Part shown: in pieces, positions 5,842 through 7,714 of the stretch
Layout of the letters: each line of letters opens with the position of its first letter
How positions within the stretch are numbered: the first letter of the stretch is position 1
NCBI GenBank assembly: GCA_035477015.1
Contig: DATILB010000453.1
Coordinates: 1 to 7,714 of the forward strand
Direction of reading: 5' to 3'
Source: SSC3 sp035477015
GTDB lineage: Bacteria > Actinomycetota > Actinomycetes > Propionibacteriales > Nocardioidaceae
DNA: 7,714 nt
Position numbers and translations under genes: made by a program
Notes under the pieces: generated by a model
What the model was told of the DNA's origin: nothing
The model's database searches: none
What the model saw: only the letters and a program-made list of their open reading frames with translations

Positions 5842-7420
5842 CGACAGCTTCGCTGCTCGACCAGCGGTGGTAGCGAGTCCCCCGCGCCTCTCGTTCCCAG
5901 AGTTCATCCGTCGTGTTGAGCGCCTGCGCGATCAGGTCGCGCTTAAGCACCTTGTTGGTCGCGGTCGACGGGAGGTCGTCGGCGATCCGTACGTAGCGGG
6001 GCCAGCCCTTGGACGAGAGGTCCTTCTGCTCCGCGAGGAACGCCTCGAACCCCGCGGGGTCCAGCTCCGACTGGAGCACAATCGCCGCCACCAGCTGGTC
6101 GCCCGCGCTCGGGTCCGGGATGCCGTAGACGGCGACGCGGTTGACCGCAGGGTGTCGCAAGAGGATCTGCTCGATCGGCCCGGCGGCGAGGTTCTCGCCG
6201 TCGACGCGGAGCCAGTCGCTGGTGCGGCCGGCGAGGTACATGAAACCGTCGGCATCGCGGTAGCCGAGGTCGCCCGACCAGTACATGCCCTGCGCCATGC
6301 GCTCGTCGGTCGCCTGCTGGTCGTTGTAGTAGCCGGAGAAGAAGCCCGCCCCCGCCGTGTTGACGATCTCCCCGACCGCTTCGTCGAGGTTCGCCACCGC
6401 GCCGTGCTCATCGAAGATCGCGCGCGGGCACTCGGTCATGGCTTCGCGGTCGAAGACCGCTACCCCGTCCCACGGCTGCCCGATCGAACCGGCCGGCATG
6501 TCTGGCACCGGGCTGATGATGACGGCGTTCTCGGTGGACCCGAAGCCGTCGTACACGGCACAGCCGAAGCGCTCCGCGAACTCACGCTGGTCCTTGCCCG
6601 AGGCCTCGTTGCCGAACGCCTGACGCAACGGGTTGTCCGCGTCGTCGGGCAGCCGTGGAGTCGCGAGGACGTAGGCAAGCGGCTTGCCGACGTAGTTGAG
6701 GTACGTCGCGCCGTACCGGCGGATGTCGGCGAGAAAGGTCGAGGCGCTGAACTTCGGGGCCAGCGCCATTGCTGCCCCCGAAGCGACTGAGGGTCCGAAG
6801 CCGCTGGCGACCGCGTTGCTGTGGAACAGCGGCATGGAGACGTAGCAGACGTCTTCCTCGGTGAGGGAGAACAGCTCCTGGAGGCGCGCCCCCGCCATCA
6901 CCACCATGAAGTTCGAGACCTGCACGGCCTTGGGATCACCTGAGGTCCCGGACGTGAAGATCAGCATGAACGTGTCCATGGTGTCGACGTCGCGGTGCGG
7001 CTGCGGCGCGGCCGACTCGATCAGCGACTTCCACTCGTCGGACGCGACGTCGATCACCCGCGCACCGCCGAGGTCGAGACCTTCCAGCAGCGAGGCGTAC
7101 GTCGACTCGACGAGCAGCACCGAGCAGTCGGCCTTGCGTACGTCGGCCGCGAGTCCCTCACCGCGACGAGTGGTGTTGATGCCGACCGAGACGTAGCCGC
7201 CGATCGCACCCGCGCAGAGCGCCATGACGAACTCAGGGGTGTTGTCCGCCAAGACGCCGACGTGGAGTGGGCCATCCGGGGCCAGCCCCAGCAGCGCATC
7301 GGCACGCCGCGTCGACTCGGCGACCAGCTCGCGCCAGGTCCAGGACTCGTCACCGGACCGCAGTGCAGTGCGGTTCGACGAAGCGAGCGCGTGCAGGAGC
7401 TTCTGGACGGTGTCCGTCAT
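5834..7420 (-). CDS. Acyl-CoA ligase / AMP-forming fatty-acid-type CoA synthetase (FadD17/FadD1-like)
   Basis: This 528-residue member of the ANL adenylating superfamily forms an acyl-AMP and then an acyl-CoA thioester. Motifs, in order: the P-loop-like FTSGTSGDPK (155-164), A5 GFGSTE (292-297), A7 YWSGDLGY (380-387), the hinge GRTSDWLRVDGEN (398-410), and the catalytic Lys490 in TNKVLKRDL. All are intact, so it should be active. The C-terminal half (YYNDQQA at 364-370, RVDGENLAAGPIEQILLRHP at 405-424) resembles mycobacterial FadD17/FadD1, where FadD17 is linked to steroid side-chain degradation. The start at 7420 was chosen over the longer frame to 7513, because GAAGGA (7427-7432) lies 6 bases upstream and the ATG sits in an ATGA overlap with the hydrolase stop. 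It is cytosolic by lack of signal or helices. The acyl substrate cannot be read out. Confidence 0.92.
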   Translation of the reverse strand: MTDTVQKLLHALASSNRTALRSGDESWTWRELVAESTRRADALLGLAPDGPLHVGVLADNTPEFVMALCAGAIGGYVSVGINTTRRGEGLAADVRKADCSVLLVESTYASLLEGLDLGGARVIDVASDEWKSLIESAAPQPHRDVDTMDTFMLIFTSGTSGDPKAVQVSNFMVVMAGARLQELFSLTEEDVCYVSMPLFHSNAVASGFGPSVASGAAMALAPKFSASTFLADIRRYGATYLNYVGKPLAYVLATPRLPDDADNPLRQAFGNEASGKDQREFAERFGCAVYDGFGSTENAVIISPVPDMPAGSIGQPWDGVAVFDREAMTECPRAIFDEHGAVANLDEAVGEIVNTAGAGFFSGYYNDQQATDERMAQGMYWSGDLGYRDADGFMYLAGRTSDWLRVDGENLAAGPIEQILLRHPAVNRVAVYGIPDPSAGDQLVAAIVLQSELDPAGFEAFLAEQKDLSSKGWPRYVRIADDLPSTATNKVLKRDLIAQALNTTDELWEREARGTRYHRWSSSEAVDG

Positions 7421-7714
7421 CCGCGTTCCTTCAGGTGCCTGGACAGGAAGGAGACCTGGTGTTTCACGGCCGCGTCGAACCACTCCCCGGTGAACACGTC
7501 GAAGTGGTCGCACGGGTAGTGCCGGACCTCGGCGCGGGCCTTGAACGCCGCCTTCGCCGAGGCGTGCGGTGGCGCGCTCTCGTCGAGGTCCGCGATCTGC
7601 ACCAGAGTCGGGACCTGGAGCTGCTTGGCCGCGCGTCCCGGACGGTAGGAGCCCATCTCGACCGTGATCGACGCCGCCACCTCGTTGCGCCAGCTCGGGC
7701 CCGCGATCGCGAGG
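7417..7714 (-). CDS. Alpha/beta hydrolase, C-terminal part (start beyond window)
   Basis: Only the last 98 codons are present; the frame is open to the window edge, and the nucleophile serine and oxyanion region lie outside. The visible part has the usual late strand with the catalytic acid, VPTLVQIADLDESAPPHAS, and then a sequence with the catalytic histidine, HYPCDHFDVFTGEWFDAA, followed by SFLSRHLKERG. Spacing between the Asp-containing segment and the His matches small alpha/beta hydrolases (esterase, dienelactone-hydrolase-like). It would hydrolyse an ester, lactone or thioester. It is first of the visible genes of the operon and its stop overlaps the ligase start by 4 bases, so it may release an acid that the ligase then activates. 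A GTG at 7680 is only an internal codon, not a likely start. Confidence 0.82.
   Translation of the reverse strand, partial: LAIAGPSWRNEVAASITVEMGSYRPGRAAKQLQVPTLVQIADLDESAPPHASAKAAFKARAEVRHYPCDHFDVFTGEWFDAAVKHQVSFLSRHLKERG

Noticed and set aside
4936..5919. Plus-strand open frame of 327 codons opposite the AveC-like gene
   Set aside because: Composition (Arg, Asp, Glu, His, Gln rich) mirrors the complement of a hydrophobic membrane protein; no motif or ribosome site.
5747..6790. Plus-strand open frame of 347 codons opposite the ligase gene
   Set aside because: Antisense to a ligase with all its motifs intact; the Val/Arg/Glu-rich product matches no family.

Overview
The window reads as chromosomal DNA of a high-GC actinobacterium. 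Coding is dense, third positions are strongly G/C-biased, and genes overlap by ATGA junctions. The gene types (13E12-type HNH protein tail, F420-type luciferase-like oxidoreductase, mycobacterial-type FadD ligase) also fit. A Nocardioidaceae-like or mycobacterium-like host is my guess; there is no rRNA or other marker to fix it. No mobile element, CRISPR array, tRNA or rRNA is visible.

Left part (1-2823, plus strand). The window opens in the last 57 codons of an HNH-endonuclease/DUF222 (13E12-type) protein. It is followed by a GC-rich hairpin and a 161-base gap holding a good candidate ECF-type promoter. Next come three genes that look like one signalling unit: an ECF RNA polymerase sigma factor (337-831), a single-pass membrane protein overlapping it by 8 bases (824-2044), and a lipoprotein (2095-2823). 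The membrane protein has the short basic N-terminal tail, one transmembrane helix and large outer domain expected of a sigma-regulating sensor, but not the usual zinc-binding anti-sigma motif. The lipoprotein may be a partner at the cell surface.

Right part (2836-7714, minus strand). Five genes run leftward with almost no space between them: an alpha/beta hydrolase (cut by the window edge), a FadD17/FadD1-like acyl-CoA ligase, a seven-helix membrane protein resembling the AveC spirocyclase family, an LLM-class F420-dependent oxidoreductase, and an APH-like small-molecule phosphotransferase. Junctions are 4-base ATGA overlap, 8-base overlap, 10-base gap and 4-base ATGA overlap, so this is almost certainly one translationally coupled operon. 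Its promoter lies beyond base 7714. Together the genes suggest uptake or modification, CoA activation, redox and phosphorylation steps on a lipid, terpenoid or steroid-like acid. The substrate cannot be read from the sequence. The two gene groups converge with only 12 bases between their stop codons and no clear terminator.

The most interesting content is the operon as a possible undescribed catabolic or modifying pathway (AveC-like protein, F420 enzyme and kinase together), then the atypical ECF sigma/membrane protein/lipoprotein unit with a candidate autoregulatory promoter.
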